Positions 17,728-26,615 of a DNA stretch of 64,000 nt are shown here, piece by piece. The DNA comes from Streptomyces sp. A0642 (GTDB lineage Bacteria > Actinomycetota > Actinomycetes > Streptomycetales > Streptomycetaceae), in the NCBI RefSeq assembly GCF_004795105.1, contig NZ_SSBL01000001.1, positions 682,001-746,000 on the forward strand, in the 5' to 3' direction. The position numbers were made by a program, and so were the translations under genes. The notes beneath the pieces were generated by a model. That model was given only the letters and a program-made list of their open reading frames with translations, did no database searches and had not been told where the DNA came from. Position 1 is the stretch's first letter; each line of letters begins with the position of its first letter.

Positions 17728-20598
17728 GTGACGGAACAACCGCAGCCCTTCCGCGACCCGCAGCTGCCCTTCGCCAAGCGCGTCGACGATCTGCTTCAGC
17801 GGCTCACGCTCGACGAGCGCATCGCGATGCTGCACCAGTTCGCACCAGCGGTGGACCGCCTCGGTCTCGGCGCCTTCCGGACCGGTCAGGAGGCCCTGCA
17901 CGGCGTGGCCTGGATGGGCCCCGCGACGGTGTTCCCGCAGGCGGTGGGGCTCGGCGCCACCTGGAACGGTGAACTCGTGCGCCGGGTCGGCGAGGCCGTC
18001 GGCAACGAGGTCCGCGCCAAGCGCGCCCAGGACGACCGCGTCGGCCTCAACGTCTGGGCCCCGACCGTGAATCTGCTCCGCAACCCGCTGTGGGGGCGCG
18101 GCGAGGAAGGGTACTCCGAGGACGCCGGACTGACCTCCGCCATCGCGGTCGCGTACACCCGGGGACTGCGCGGCGACCATCCCCTCTACTGGCGGACCGC
18201 CCCCGTCCTCAAGCACTGGCTCGCCCACAACAACGAGACCGACCGCGACACCTCCTCCTCCTCGGTCCGCCCGCGGGTCCTGCACGAGTACGACCTCAAG
18301 GCCTTCCGCGACGCCGTGCAGGCGGGCGCGGTGGCCGGTGTCATGCCGGCGTACAACCTGGTCAACGGGCGGCCCAACCACGTCTCGCCGCTGCTGTCCC
18401 AGCAGCTGCGCGCCTGGACCGACCGGTCGCTGGTCGTCTGCTCCGACGCGGGGGCGCCGTCCAACCTCGTCGACTCCGAGCACTACTTCGACACCCACGA
18501 GGAGGCGACGGCCGCCTCCCTGCGCGCCGGCGTCGACAGCTTCACCGACCACGGGCAGGACTCCGGCATCATGACCGGTCGCATCCGCGGCGCCCTGGAA
18601 CAGGGTCTCCTCGACGAGCACGACATCGACACCGCCGTCCGGCGCCTGCTCGAACTGCGCTTCTCGCTCGGTGAGTTCGACCCCGAGGCCGATCCGTACG
18701 CGCACACGACGGACTTCGACACCGAAGAGCACCGGGCACTCGCCCTGGAGGCCGCCGAGCAGGCCGTGGTGCTCCTCAAGAACGACGGGCTGCTGCCGAT
18801 CGCCCCGGACGCCGGTCACACCGTCGCTGTCGTCGGGCTCCTCGCGGACGCCTGCAAGCTCGACTGGTACAGCGGCACACTGATCCACCGCTCCACCCCC
18901 CTCGACGGGCTGCGGGAACGCTTCGGCGCGGAGCGCGTCGTGCACGCCGAGGGTGTCGACCTGGTCCGGCTGAAGTGCGCGGACGGCTGGCTCCGGATCC
19001 CCGAGGCCGAGCCGCAGACGGAAGCCGCGCGCGGCGCGGAAGGGGCCCTCGACCCGGCGCTGCTCGCCGGCCGCACCGACCTGCCTCCGCTGACCTGCGG
19101 CGACACCCCGTCCGAACTGGCACTCGTGGACTGGGGCAACGGACTGATCACCCTGCGGGAACCGGACGGCCGCTACCTGTCCGTCGCCGAGGACGGCTTC
19201 GTGCGCGCCTCCGCGGACGAACCGGGCGGCTGGATCGTCCAGGAGACCTTCCGGTGGGAAGCGGTGGAGGGTCATGCCGGAGGTCACCGCCTTCTGCACG
19301 TGGGAACGGGTAGGTATGTCTCTGTCGCCGCCGACGGCGTAAAGGTTGCCTCCCCCGGCGAAGAAGTCTCCGGCTCCGCCGCCCTCGGAACCGTCTTCGA
19401 GATGGAGGTGACCGAACGCGGCGAGGACGCCGTCGCCCGCGCGGCGGCAGCCGCCGACGTCGTGATCGTCGTGGCCGGAAACGACCCCCACATCAACGGC
19501 CGCGAGACCGAGGACCGCACCACCCTCGACCTCCCCGCCCAGCAGGAACGCCTGTGGCGCGCCGCCCACGCCGCCAACCCGCGCGCGGTCCTCGCCGTCA
19601 CCTCCGCCTACCCGTACGCCCTCACCGACGCGGCGGCCACGCTCCCCGCCCTGCTGTGGACCGCGCACGGCGGACAGGCCGCCGGGACCGCGCTCGCCCG
19701 CGTCCTCGCCGGCGACGTCTCCCCGGCGGGCCGGCTCCCGCAGACCTGGTACACGTCCGACGCGGAGCTGCCCGGGCTGCTGGACTACGACATCATCGGC
19801 TCCCGTCAGACCTACCTCTACTACGAGGGCGCCCCGCTCTACCCGTTCGGCCACGGCCTCTCGTACGGCGAGTTCGCCTACAGCGCCCTGAACGCCGAGC
19901 GCGAGGGCGACCTGGTGCGGGTCTCGCTGACCGTCACCAACACCGGTCCCGTCGCCGCCGACGAGGTCCCCCAGCTGTACGTACGCGCGGTGGCCCCGTC
20001 CGTCGTCCGGCCGCTGCGGCAGCTGGCCGGGCACCGCAGGCTGCACCTGGCGCCCGGCGCCGTCGAGCGCATCGATTTCCTGGTCCCCGTCACCGACCTC
20101 GGCCACTGGGACGTGGCGCACGGCCGCTGGACCGTCGATCCGGGCGCGTACGAGATCCAGGCGGGCGCATCGAGCGCGGACATCCGGCTCGTCACCGTCG
20201 TCGAGATCGACGGCGAGCCGTCCGGCCCGCGCCCCGTCCTCGTGCGGGGTCTGGAGGCGGCCGACTACGACGAGCAGCTGGGCACCGAGATCGTCGACCG
20301 GGCGAAGACGGACGGCGACGCGGTCACCGCCGTGGACGAGAGCAACGAACTCCTCTACCGGCACTGCGACTTCGCCGCCGGAGTGCGGGGAGCCGAGGTG
20401 CTCGCCTCGGGGGAGGGGGCCGTGCTGCTCACCGCGGGCGGTACCACGGTCACCGTTCCGGTCGCCGCCACCGAGGGCCCGTACGACTACCGCACCGTGC
20501 AGGCCGCTCTCAACGCCTCCGGCACCGGAGACCTGCGCATCACCCTGCGCGGCACGGTGCGTCTGGCCCGGATCGCCTTCACCGGGGACAGCGAGTGA
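17728..20598 (+). CDS. GH3 beta-glucosidase-like enzyme with an inserted beta-trefoil-like domain
   Basis: A 956-residue, signal-less GH3 protein. The N-terminal barrel contains GFG-type substrate residues and VCSDAGAP, whose aspartate is the predicted nucleophile. The alpha/beta-sandwich domain is split by an insertion at about residues 410-560. That insertion has two similar blocks, GRYLSVAEDGFVRAS and GRYVSVAADGVKVAS, resembling fascin/RICIN-like beta-trefoil repeats. The second domain resumes at VIVVAGNDPHINGRETEDR, and a fibronectin-III-like domain follows, with an extra C-terminal beta domain. GTG 17728 is preceded by AAGGGGA at seven bases. Likely role: removal of non-reducing glucose from trimmed xyloglucan oligosaccharides; a beta-xylosidase is possible. 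Confidence 0.85.
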   Translation: MTEQPQPFRDPQLPFAKRVDDLLQRLTLDERIAMLHQFAPAVDRLGLGAFRTGQEALHGVAWMGPATVFPQAVGLGATWNGELVRRVGEAVGNEVRAKRAQDDRVGLNVWAPTVNLLRNPLWGRGEEGYSEDAGLTSAIAVAYTRGLRGDHPLYWRTAPVLKHWLAHNNETDRDTSSSSVRPRVLHEYDLKAFRDAVQAGAVAGVMPAYNLVNGRPNHVSPLLSQQLRAWTDRSLVVCSDAGAPSNLVDSEHYFDTHEEATAASLRAGVDSFTDHGQDSGIMTGRIRGALEQGLLDEHDIDTAVRRLLELRFSLGEFDPEADPYAHTTDFDTEEHRALALEAAEQAVVLLKNDGLLPIAPDAGHTVAVVGLLADACKLDWYSGTLIHRSTPLDGLRERFGAERVVHAEGVDLVRLKCADGWLRIPEAEPQTEAARGAEGALDPALLAGRTDLPPLTCGDTPSELALVDWGNGLITLREPDGRYLSVAEDGFVRASADEPGGWIVQETFRWEAVEGHAGGHRLLHVGTGRYVSVAADGVKVASPGEEVSGSAALGTVFEMEVTERGEDAVARAAAAADVVIVVAGNDPHINGRETEDRTTLDLPAQQERLWRAAHAANPRAVLAVTSAYPYALTDAAATLPALLWTAHGGQAAGTALARVLAGDVSPAGRLPQTWYTSDAELPGLLDYDIIGSRQTYLYYEGAPLYPFGHGLSYGEFAYSALNAEREGDLVRVSLTVTNTGPVAADEVPQLYVRAVAPSVVRPLRQLAGHRRLHLAPGAVERIDFLVPVTDLGHWDVAHGRWTVDPGAYEIQAGASSADIRLVTVVEIDGEPSGPRPVLVRGLEAADYDEQLGTEIVDRAKTDGDAVTAVDESNELLYRHCDFAAGVRGAEVLASGEGAVLLTAGGTTVTVPVAATEGPYDYRTVQAALNASGTGDLRITLRGTVRLARIAFTGDSE

Positions 20599-20665
20599 AC
20601 CGGACCGCTCCGCGTCCGCCCGTCCCCGCCCCTCCCCACCCCGTTGCCCCCGGCAAGGAGTCCGC

Positions 20666-22936
20666 ATGAAGTTCACCGACGGCTTCTGGCTCATGCGTGA
20701 GGGCGTACGCGCCTCCTACGCGACCGAGATCCGCGATCTGAACGTCGGCGAAGGCCAGTTCACCGCCTACGCGTCCGTCAAGCGCGTCGCCGAGCGCGGG
20801 GACACGCTCAACACCCCCCTCATCACGGTCGACTGCTTCTCCCCGGCCGAGGGAATCATCGGCGTACGCACCACCCACCATGCCGGGAGGATGAATCGCG
20901 GACCCGACTTCGCCCTCCCCGGCCTCGATCCGGCCGCCGCCGGAGCCCGCACCCGCCGCGACGGGTCCGTCACCGAACTGACCAGCGGCCCGCTGACCCT
21001 GCGCATGGACGGCGACGGCCCCTGGGGCATCACCTTCCTCGACGCCGACGGCCGGCGTCTCACCGGGGTCGACGCCAAGGGCACCGCCTTCGCCACCACC
21101 CCCGACGGCGCCCACCACATGATCGCCCAACTCGGCCTGGACATCGGCGAGAACGTCTACGGCCTCGGCGAACGCTTCACCCCGTACGTCAAGAACGGCC
21201 AGACCGTCGACATCTGGCAGGCGGACGGCGGCACCAGCAGCGAACTGGCGTACAAGAACATCCCGTTCTACCTCTCCTCCCGCGGCTACGGCGTGTTCGT
21301 CAACCACCCGGGCAAGGTCTCCTTCGAGGTCGGCTCGGAGTCGGTCGGCCAGGTGCAGTTCAGCGTCGAGGACCAGTCGCTGGAGTACTACATCGTCGCC
21401 GGGCCGACGCCCAAGGAGGTGCTGGCCCGCTACACCGCGCTGACCGGCCGCCCGGCCCTCCCGCCGGCCTGGTCCTTCGGCCTGTGGCTCACCACGTCCT
21501 TCTGCACCGCGTACGACGAGGAGACCGTCACCTCCTTCGTCGACGGCATGGCCGAACGCGACATCCCGCTCTCCGTCTTCCACTTCGACTGCTTCTGGAT
21601 GCGCGAGTACCAGTGGTCGGACTTCCTCTGGGATCCGGAGGTCTTCCCCGATCCGGAGGGCATGCTGACCCGGCTCAAGGAACGCGGGCTGCGGATCAGC
21701 ATGTGGATCAACCCCTACATCGCCCAGAAGTCGCCCCTGTTCGCGGAGGGCGCCGAACGGGGCTACCTGGTGCGCCGGGCCAACGGCGACATCTGGCAGT
21801 GGGACCTGTGGCAACCCGGCATGGCCCTGGTCGACTTCACCAACCCCGCGGCGCGCGAGTGGTACGACAGCAAGCTCCGGGTCCTGCTCGACCAGGGGGT
21901 CGACTGCTTCAAGACGGACTTCGGCGAGCGCATCCCCACCGACGTCGTCTGGCACGACGGCTCCGACCCGGAGCGCATGCACAACTACTACGCGCAGATC
22001 TACAACCGCACGGTCTTCGAACTCCTGGAGAAGGAGCGGGGCCACGGCGAAGCGGTGCTCTTCGCCCGTTCGGCGACGGCGGGCGGCCAGCAGTTCCCCG
22101 TGCACTGGGGCGGCGACTGCTTCGCCTCGTTCACCGCGATGGCCGAATCGCTGCGCGGCGGCCTGTCCCTGTCCCTGTCCGGCTTCGGCTTCTGGAGCCA
22201 CGACATCGGCGGCTTCGAGGGCACGCCCGACCCGGCGGTCTTCAAGCGCTGGCTCGCCTTCGGCCTGATGTCCTCGCACAGCCGGCTGCACGGCAACGTG
22301 TCCTACCGGGTGCCGTGGGCGTTCGGCGAGGAGGCGGTGGACGTCGCCCGCACGTTCACCCTGCTCAAGCACCGGCTGATGCCGTACCTGTACGGGGCGG
22401 CGGCCACCGCCCACCGCACGGGCGTCCCGATGATGCGCCCCATGCTGCTGGAGTTCCCCGGCGACCCGACGACCCGGATGCTGGACCGTCAGTACATGCT
22501 CGGGCCCGATCTGCTGGTCGCACCGGTCTTCACGGAGGACGGCCAGGTCGAGTACTACGTCCCCGAGGGCGACTGGACCGTCCTGCTGACCGGCGAGACC
22601 GTCACCGGGCCGGTCTGGCGCCATGAGACCCACGGCTTCGACAGCCTGCCGGTCCTGGTGCGTCCGGGCGCGGTGCTCCCGTGGGGCGCGGACGACCAGC
22701 GCCCCGACGGCGACTGGCTGGACGGGCTCACACTGCGGGTCTTCGGCGGCGCGCCCGCCGGTGACGGTACGTCCGTCACGGTGCCGGACCTGACGGGTGC
22801 GACGGCCGCCGCGTTCCGGGTGGTGCGCGAGGGGGAGACCGTGACCGTCACCTCGGAGGGCACGGACCGCCCGTACCGCGTGGTCGTGGAGGCGACGGGA
22901 GCCATGGGGGAGGGGACGGGGACGGTGAGGGTGTAG
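20666..22936 (+). CDS. yicI: GH31 alpha-xylosidase (YicI type), intracellular
   Basis: A 756-residue GH31 enzyme very close in layout to E. coli YicI: N-terminal beta-sandwich, barrel with KTDFGERIP (nucleophile D418), HWGGDC (acid/base D484), and proximal/distal beta domains. The YicI equivalents are D416 and D482, so spacing is preserved. No signal peptide. AAGGAG lies five bases before the ATG, 67 bases downstream of GH3, in one operon. It should release alpha-1,6-xylose from the non-reducing end of xyloglucan oligosaccharides, alternating with GH3. The xylose can be used by xylA/xylB encoded about 6-8 kb downstream. Confidence 0.92.
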   Translation: MKFTDGFWLMREGVRASYATEIRDLNVGEGQFTAYASVKRVAERGDTLNTPLITVDCFSPAEGIIGVRTTHHAGRMNRGPDFALPGLDPAAAGARTRRDGSVTELTSGPLTLRMDGDGPWGITFLDADGRRLTGVDAKGTAFATTPDGAHHMIAQLGLDIGENVYGLGERFTPYVKNGQTVDIWQADGGTSSELAYKNIPFYLSSRGYGVFVNHPGKVSFEVGSESVGQVQFSVEDQSLEYYIVAGPTPKEVLARYTALTGRPALPPAWSFGLWLTTSFCTAYDEETVTSFVDGMAERDIPLSVFHFDCFWMREYQWSDFLWDPEVFPDPEGMLTRLKERGLRISMWINPYIAQKSPLFAEGAERGYLVRRANGDIWQWDLWQPGMALVDFTNPAAREWYDSKLRVLLDQGVDCFKTDFGERIPTDVVWHDGSDPERMHNYYAQIYNRTVFELLEKERGHGEAVLFARSATAGGQQFPVHWGGDCFASFTAMAESLRGGLSLSLSGFGFWSHDIGGFEGTPDPAVFKRWLAFGLMSSHSRLHGNVSYRVPWAFGEEAVDVARTFTLLKHRLMPYLYGAAATAHRTGVPMMRPMLLEFPGDPTTRMLDRQYMLGPDLLVAPVFTEDGQVEYYVPEGDWTVLLTGETVTGPVWRHETHGFDSLPVLVRPGAVLPWGADDQRPDGDWLDGLTLRVFGGAPAGDGTSVTVPDLTGATAAAFRVVREGETVTVTSEGTDRPYRVVVEATGAMGEGTGTVRV

Positions 22937-22943
22937 GGAGGCC

Positions 22944-22976
22944 GCGGGGCGGGGGCCCCACGGCTTCCCGCCCCGC
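22944..22976 (+). terminator. Terminator after the GH3-GH31 operon
   Basis: GCGGGGCGGG (22944-22953) pairs perfectly with CCCGCCCCGC (22967-22976). It lies between the GH31 stop and a convergent gene, so it can serve both. Confidence 0.7.
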
Positions 22977-22987
22977 TTCTCCGCCGC

Positions 22988-23524
22988 TCAGCGCGTCGCC
23001 GCGGCCAGGGCCCGGTCGGCCGCACCCCGGGAGGTGTGCCACAGGGTCGTCACCGGCTCCCACACCCGGATCCCGCGGTCCATACCCACCGCCGCCGCGC
23101 CGAAGGTGACCCCGTAGTGCGCCGGGTCCGCCGCCACGGAGAGGCTGCGGACGACATGGCCCTGGCGGGTGCCGCGCTCCGCCGTGCGCACGGCGGCGTA
23201 GCCGCGCTCGCCCGGCGAGAGCACGTACGCACCGCCGGCGGCGGGCGGGACGGGCTGGGCCGAGCCGTCGAGGCCCCGGAACGTGACCGTGGGGATGCGC
23301 TCCACGACGCAGGTGCGGCCGCCCCGGTTGGTGACGGCGATCCGCGCCACGTTGCGGTGTCCGCCGGGCGAGGCGGAGATCCGGAGTGCCTTCTCCCGGC
23401 ACTGCGGCGGGTGGGCCGACGCCCCCTGGGCCGTCGCGCCGGCGGCGGCCGACGGTCCGGTGACCGTCAGGGTCAGGGCGGCCGCCGCGCTGAGGACGGC
23501 GGTGAGAGTGGAGCTCGGACGCAT
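22988..23524 (-). CDS. Secreted DUF4232-type protein
   Basis: A 178-residue exported protein with an N-terminal signal (hydrophobic to about residue 27, then GPSAAAGATAQGASA). The mature part has the small beta-sandwich pattern of actinobacterial DUF4232 proteins: CREKALRIS, ARIAVTNRGGRTCVVERIPTVTFRGLDG, then YVLSPGERGYAAVR. Two cysteines at those positions may form a disulfide. GGGAGAAG precedes the ATG at 23524. Function is unknown for this group. It converges on the GH31 gene and is not obviously part of that locus. Confidence 0.7.
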   Translation of the reverse strand: MRPSSTLTAVLSAAAALTLTVTGPSAAAGATAQGASAHPPQCREKALRISASPGGHRNVARIAVTNRGGRTCVVERIPTVTFRGLDGSAQPVPPAAGGAYVLSPGERGYAAVRTAERGTRQGHVVRSLSVAADPAHYGVTFGAAAVGMDRGIRVWEPVTTLWHTSRGAADRALAAATR

Positions 23525-23689
23525 GATGCTTCTCCCGGTGGATCGACAGCCTGCGGTCGTGGCCGGAGGGCCCCGGTGGCCGGAACGGCCGCCAGGGACA
23601 TTCTGTACGGTATGCCCGGTTCATGGCGATAGATCGGGCATACCGGTTCCGTATCGGCGCCGGCATCGGCCGCCCGGTGATCCTCCTCG

Positions 23690-25057
23690 CTACCGGGCCC
23701 GGACCGTGGCCATCACCTCGCGGTCCGGTTGCAGCGTCAGCGTGGGCACGGGGTTGACCGTGCCCGGGTCGACGTCCAGTTCGAAACGCCGCGCGAGCAC
23801 GGCCAGGATCAGTACCGCCTCGACCATCGCGAACCGCGTGCCCAGGCAGACCCGGGGGCCGCCGCCGAACGGGAACCACGCGTACTCCGCGATCTCGTCA
23901 CCCGCCTCCGCGTCCCAGCGCTCGGGGCGGAACTCCTCGGGCCCGGGGAACCACCGCTCGTCCCGCTGCGTGGCCCACTGGCTGCTCCACACCCGGGTGC
24001 CCTCCGGGATCGGCAGGCCGCCGATCCGCGCCCCTTCCTTCGCCACTCCGGTGACCAGCCAGATCGTCGGGTAGAGCCGCAGCGTCTCCTTGACCACCGC
24101 CTGGGCGTACGTGAGCCGCGCGTAGTCGTCGAATCCCGGCTCGCGGTCACCGAGGACCCGGTCCAGCTCCTCGGCCAGGGCGGCGCGGGCCCGGGGGTTG
24201 CGGGAGAGGAGGTACCAGGCCCACACGAGCGTCGAGCTGGTCGTCTCGTGGCCGCCGATGTACAGCGTGACCGTCTCGTCCCGGATCTCCCGGTCGTCGA
24301 GCTTCGCGCCCGTCTCGTCGACGGCGGTGAGCAGCCGGCTGAGCAGGTCGGGACGCTCGTCCCCGCCGTCACGGTGCCGGGCGACGACCCGGGCGACCTC
24401 GGCGTCGATGACCGCGGCGGCCTTCTTGATCCTGGCCCGGCCCGGGGTGGGCACCCAGTCCGGCAGCAGTGCGCCGATGCCCGCGAACTCCTTGCCGATC
24501 TCCGCCTGGGCCACGTCCATGGCCCGTCCCATCGCGTCGGCGTCGGCGGGGGTGTCGACGCCGAAGATCGTCCGTACGGCGATCTTCTGCGTCAGCGCCG
24601 CCATCTCCCTCTTGATATCGACGCGTTCGCCGCCCGACCACGTGTCCGCGAGCTCCACCGTGCTGCCCGCCATGGTCGCCGCGTACGACCGCACCTGCTT
24701 GGGCCGTACGGACGGCTGCACGAGCGACCGCTTGCGCCGCCACTCGGTCCCGCGTGCCACCACGACGCCGTTGCCCATCACCGTACGGAACGCGATGCCG
24801 AGCGCGGGCTGGTCGAAGGTGCGTTCCGTCTCGGTGAGCAGCTCGCCTATGCACTCCGGATCGGCCACGAACACGCAGGGACGGGGGCCGAAGCGCCACT
24901 GGACCAGATCGCCGTGACTGCGCAGCCGCTCGAAGAACGCCAGGGGGTTCCTGGCGAACTGCGGCATGTTCCCGAGGAAGGGGAGCCCCTTCGGGCCCGG
25001 GACGATTTTGTGGCCGCGCGGTCCGGCATCGACGGCCGGGCCGGTCTCCGTGGACAT
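23690..25057 (-). CDS. Cytochrome P450 (class with PERF-type eukaryote-like motifs)
   Basis: A 455-residue P450. It starts at ATG 25057 with GGAGA seven bases upstream. Motifs: PGPKGLPFLGN near the N-terminus, I-helix IGGHETTSS, K-helix KETLRLYP, FRPERW (PERF-type), and heme loop FPFGGGPRVCLGTRFAMVEA. The proline-rich hinge and PERF block are more like CYP4/CYP102/CYP170-type enzymes than like the short CYP105/107 group. No terpene synthase or fused reductase is adjacent. It is transcribed divergently from a TetR-family gene 203 bases away, which may regulate it. Substrate unknown. Confidence 0.88.
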   Translation of the reverse strand: MSTETGPAVDAGPRGHKIVPGPKGLPFLGNMPQFARNPLAFFERLRSHGDLVQWRFGPRPCVFVADPECIGELLTETERTFDQPALGIAFRTVMGNGVVVARGTEWRRKRSLVQPSVRPKQVRSYAATMAGSTVELADTWSGGERVDIKREMAALTQKIAVRTIFGVDTPADADAMGRAMDVAQAEIGKEFAGIGALLPDWVPTPGRARIKKAAAVIDAEVARVVARHRDGGDERPDLLSRLLTAVDETGAKLDDREIRDETVTLYIGGHETTSSTLVWAWYLLSRNPRARAALAEELDRVLGDREPGFDDYARLTYAQAVVKETLRLYPTIWLVTGVAKEGARIGGLPIPEGTRVWSSQWATQRDERWFPGPEEFRPERWDAEAGDEIAEYAWFPFGGGPRVCLGTRFAMVEAVLILAVLARRFELDVDPGTVNPVPTLTLQPDREVMATVRAR

Positions 25058-25207
25058 GAAAGGTCTCCGCTCTGACGGTCCGGCCGGCCGGACGCCCGCC
25101 ACCGGCCTTGTGGAGTGCGTGAGTTGTCGAGACTAGCCGGGACATGTCACGGACGCAGGGGTGGCGCGGGGTGTGCTCGTGCCGGGCCTGCAGCGGTATT
25201 CGGTTTG

Positions 25208-25222
25208 CCTAAGCCCTTTAGG
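25208..25222. promoter_or_regulatory. Candidate TetR operator between P450 and tetR
   Basis: The inverted repeat CCTAA-GCCCT-TTAGG lies in the P450/TetR divergent region, 38 bases before the regulator start. Position suits a TetR-family site, but the repeat is short. Confidence 0.35.
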
Positions 25223-25260
25223 GAGACGCACGATGGGTGTAGTCGAACGAGGAGTGACTC

Positions 25261-25830
25261 ATGGTGCGTGCGGGGCTGAGCGCGGAACGGCTGACCCGGG
25301 CGGGAGCCGAGTTGGCCGACGAGGTGGGCTTCGACCAGGTGACCGTGTCGGCGCTCGCCCGGCGGTTCGACGTCAGGGTCGCCAGCCTGTACTCGCACGT
25401 GAAGAACTCGCACGACCTCAGGACCCGGATCGCCCTGCTCGCCCTGGAGGAACTGGCCGACCGCGGTGCGGCCGCCCTGGCGGGCCGGGCCGGCAAGGAC
25501 GCCCTGGGCGCCTTCGCCGACGTGTACCGCGACTACGCCCGTGAGCACCCCGGCCGTTACGCCGCGGCCCAGTACCGGCTCGACCCGGAGGCGGCCGCCG
25601 CCAGTGCCGGTGGCCGCCACTCGAGGATGACGCGGGCGATCCTGCGCGGCTACGACCTGACCGAGCCGGATCAGACGCATGCCGTCCGGCTGCTGGGCAG
25701 CGTCTTCCACGGCTACGTCAGCCTGGAGATGCAGGGGGGCTTCAGCCACAGCGCGCCCGACTCCCAGGAATCCTGGTCGCGCATCGTGGACGCGCTCGAC
25801 GCCCTGCTGCGCAACTGGCCCGCCCCCTGA
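25261..25830 (+). CDS. TetR-family regulator (WHG-type C-terminal domain)
   Basis: A 189-residue regulator. The N-terminal helix-turn-helix reads LADEVGFDQVTVSALARRFDVRVASLYSHVKNS. The C-terminal half contains VRLLGSVFHGYVSLEMQGGF, matching the TetR_C WHG-domain group. GAGGAG precedes the ATG at 25261. It is divergent from the P450 at 23690-25057 and is the obvious candidate to control it. Ligand unknown. Confidence 0.88.
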   Translation: MVRAGLSAERLTRAGAELADEVGFDQVTVSALARRFDVRVASLYSHVKNSHDLRTRIALLALEELADRGAAALAGRAGKDALGAFADVYRDYAREHPGRYAAAQYRLDPEAAAASAGGRHSRMTRAILRGYDLTEPDQTHAVRLLGSVFHGYVSLEMQGGFSHSAPDSQESWSRIVDALDALLRNWPAP

Positions 25831-25889
25831 CTCCCGCGCCCGACCCGTTCGCGGCCGAGCGCGCCGCCCGGCCCGGGGCCTTCGGCGGA

Positions 25890-26507
25890 TCAGGCGCCTC
25901 CGGGCTCCGGGCCGAGGTCCAGGATCATGTCGAGCGACGACGTGCCGTCCGTCCCGGTGAACGTGCCGACTGCTACGAAGCCGTTCTTCTCGTAGAAGCG
26001 AAGGGCACGGGGATTGTCGGTGAGGACTCCGCCCAGCAGGATGACCCGCTTCCTTCCGAACCGGCGTGCGACCTCGGTGACCAGCGGAAAGAGCAGCGTC
26101 CCCACGCCCCTGCCCTGGTAGTCGTCGGCCAGGGTGGGGCCGAACCGGCAGTCGGCCCCTTCGACGAGGGGGACCCCGGCCCTCCGGTAGCGCGCGATGT
26201 CCGAGGGGTGCAGGTCGAGGCTGAATTCCAGCAGCCCGACGGTCCTGCCGGACGCCGCTTCCTCGACCACCAGCCTGAGCTTGTCGTACCGCGCGATCGC
26301 GTCGCACAGCTCCCGGGCCGTGTCGAGTCCGTATCCGTCGAACGTACTGAGGCGCCGCGACTCGGGAGACAGGCCGGCCAGAAAGCGTGCCAGCTGCTCC
26401 GCGTCACCGCGCCCGAGGGGGCGGACGACGACCTCCGAACCGTCCCGCAGGCGCAGGCGCCGCGTGAGGACGAGCGGATCCTGGGCGACCTCCGTCAGGG
26501 TGAGCAT
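25890..26507 (-). CDS. GNAT-family N-acetyltransferase
   Basis: A 205-residue acetyltransferase-like protein. It starts LRLRDGSEVVVRPLGRGDAEQL; the acetyl-CoA-binding loop reads DDYQGRGVGTLLF, and NPRALRFYEKNGF is the usual C-terminal GNAT block. GGAAGG lies seven bases before the ATG at 26507, favouring that start over an upstream ATG. It converges on the TetR gene. Substrate is not predictable. Confidence 0.85.
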   Translation of the reverse strand: MLTLTEVAQDPLVLTRRLRLRDGSEVVVRPLGRGDAEQLARFLAGLSPESRRLSTFDGYGLDTARELCDAIARYDKLRLVVEEAASGRTVGLLEFSLDLHPSDIARYRRAGVPLVEGADCRFGPTLADDYQGRGVGTLLFPLVTEVARRFGRKRVILLGGVLTDNPRALRFYEKNGFVAVGTFTGTDGTSSLDMILDLGPEPGGA

Positions 26508-26615
26508 CACGCACCTTCCGTCGTTCGGTGCCCGGTGGCACCCGTCCGACAGTAGGGCCACGGGCTCCGCTGCCGCCGGACGGGCCGGTGGCCCGGCCCG
26601 ACCGGCGACGCGTCG

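Noticed and set aside
23690..25057. P450 as a CYP170-type terpene oxidase
   Set aside because: Motifs resemble that broad group, but there is no adjacent terpene synthase, so no specific assignment was made.
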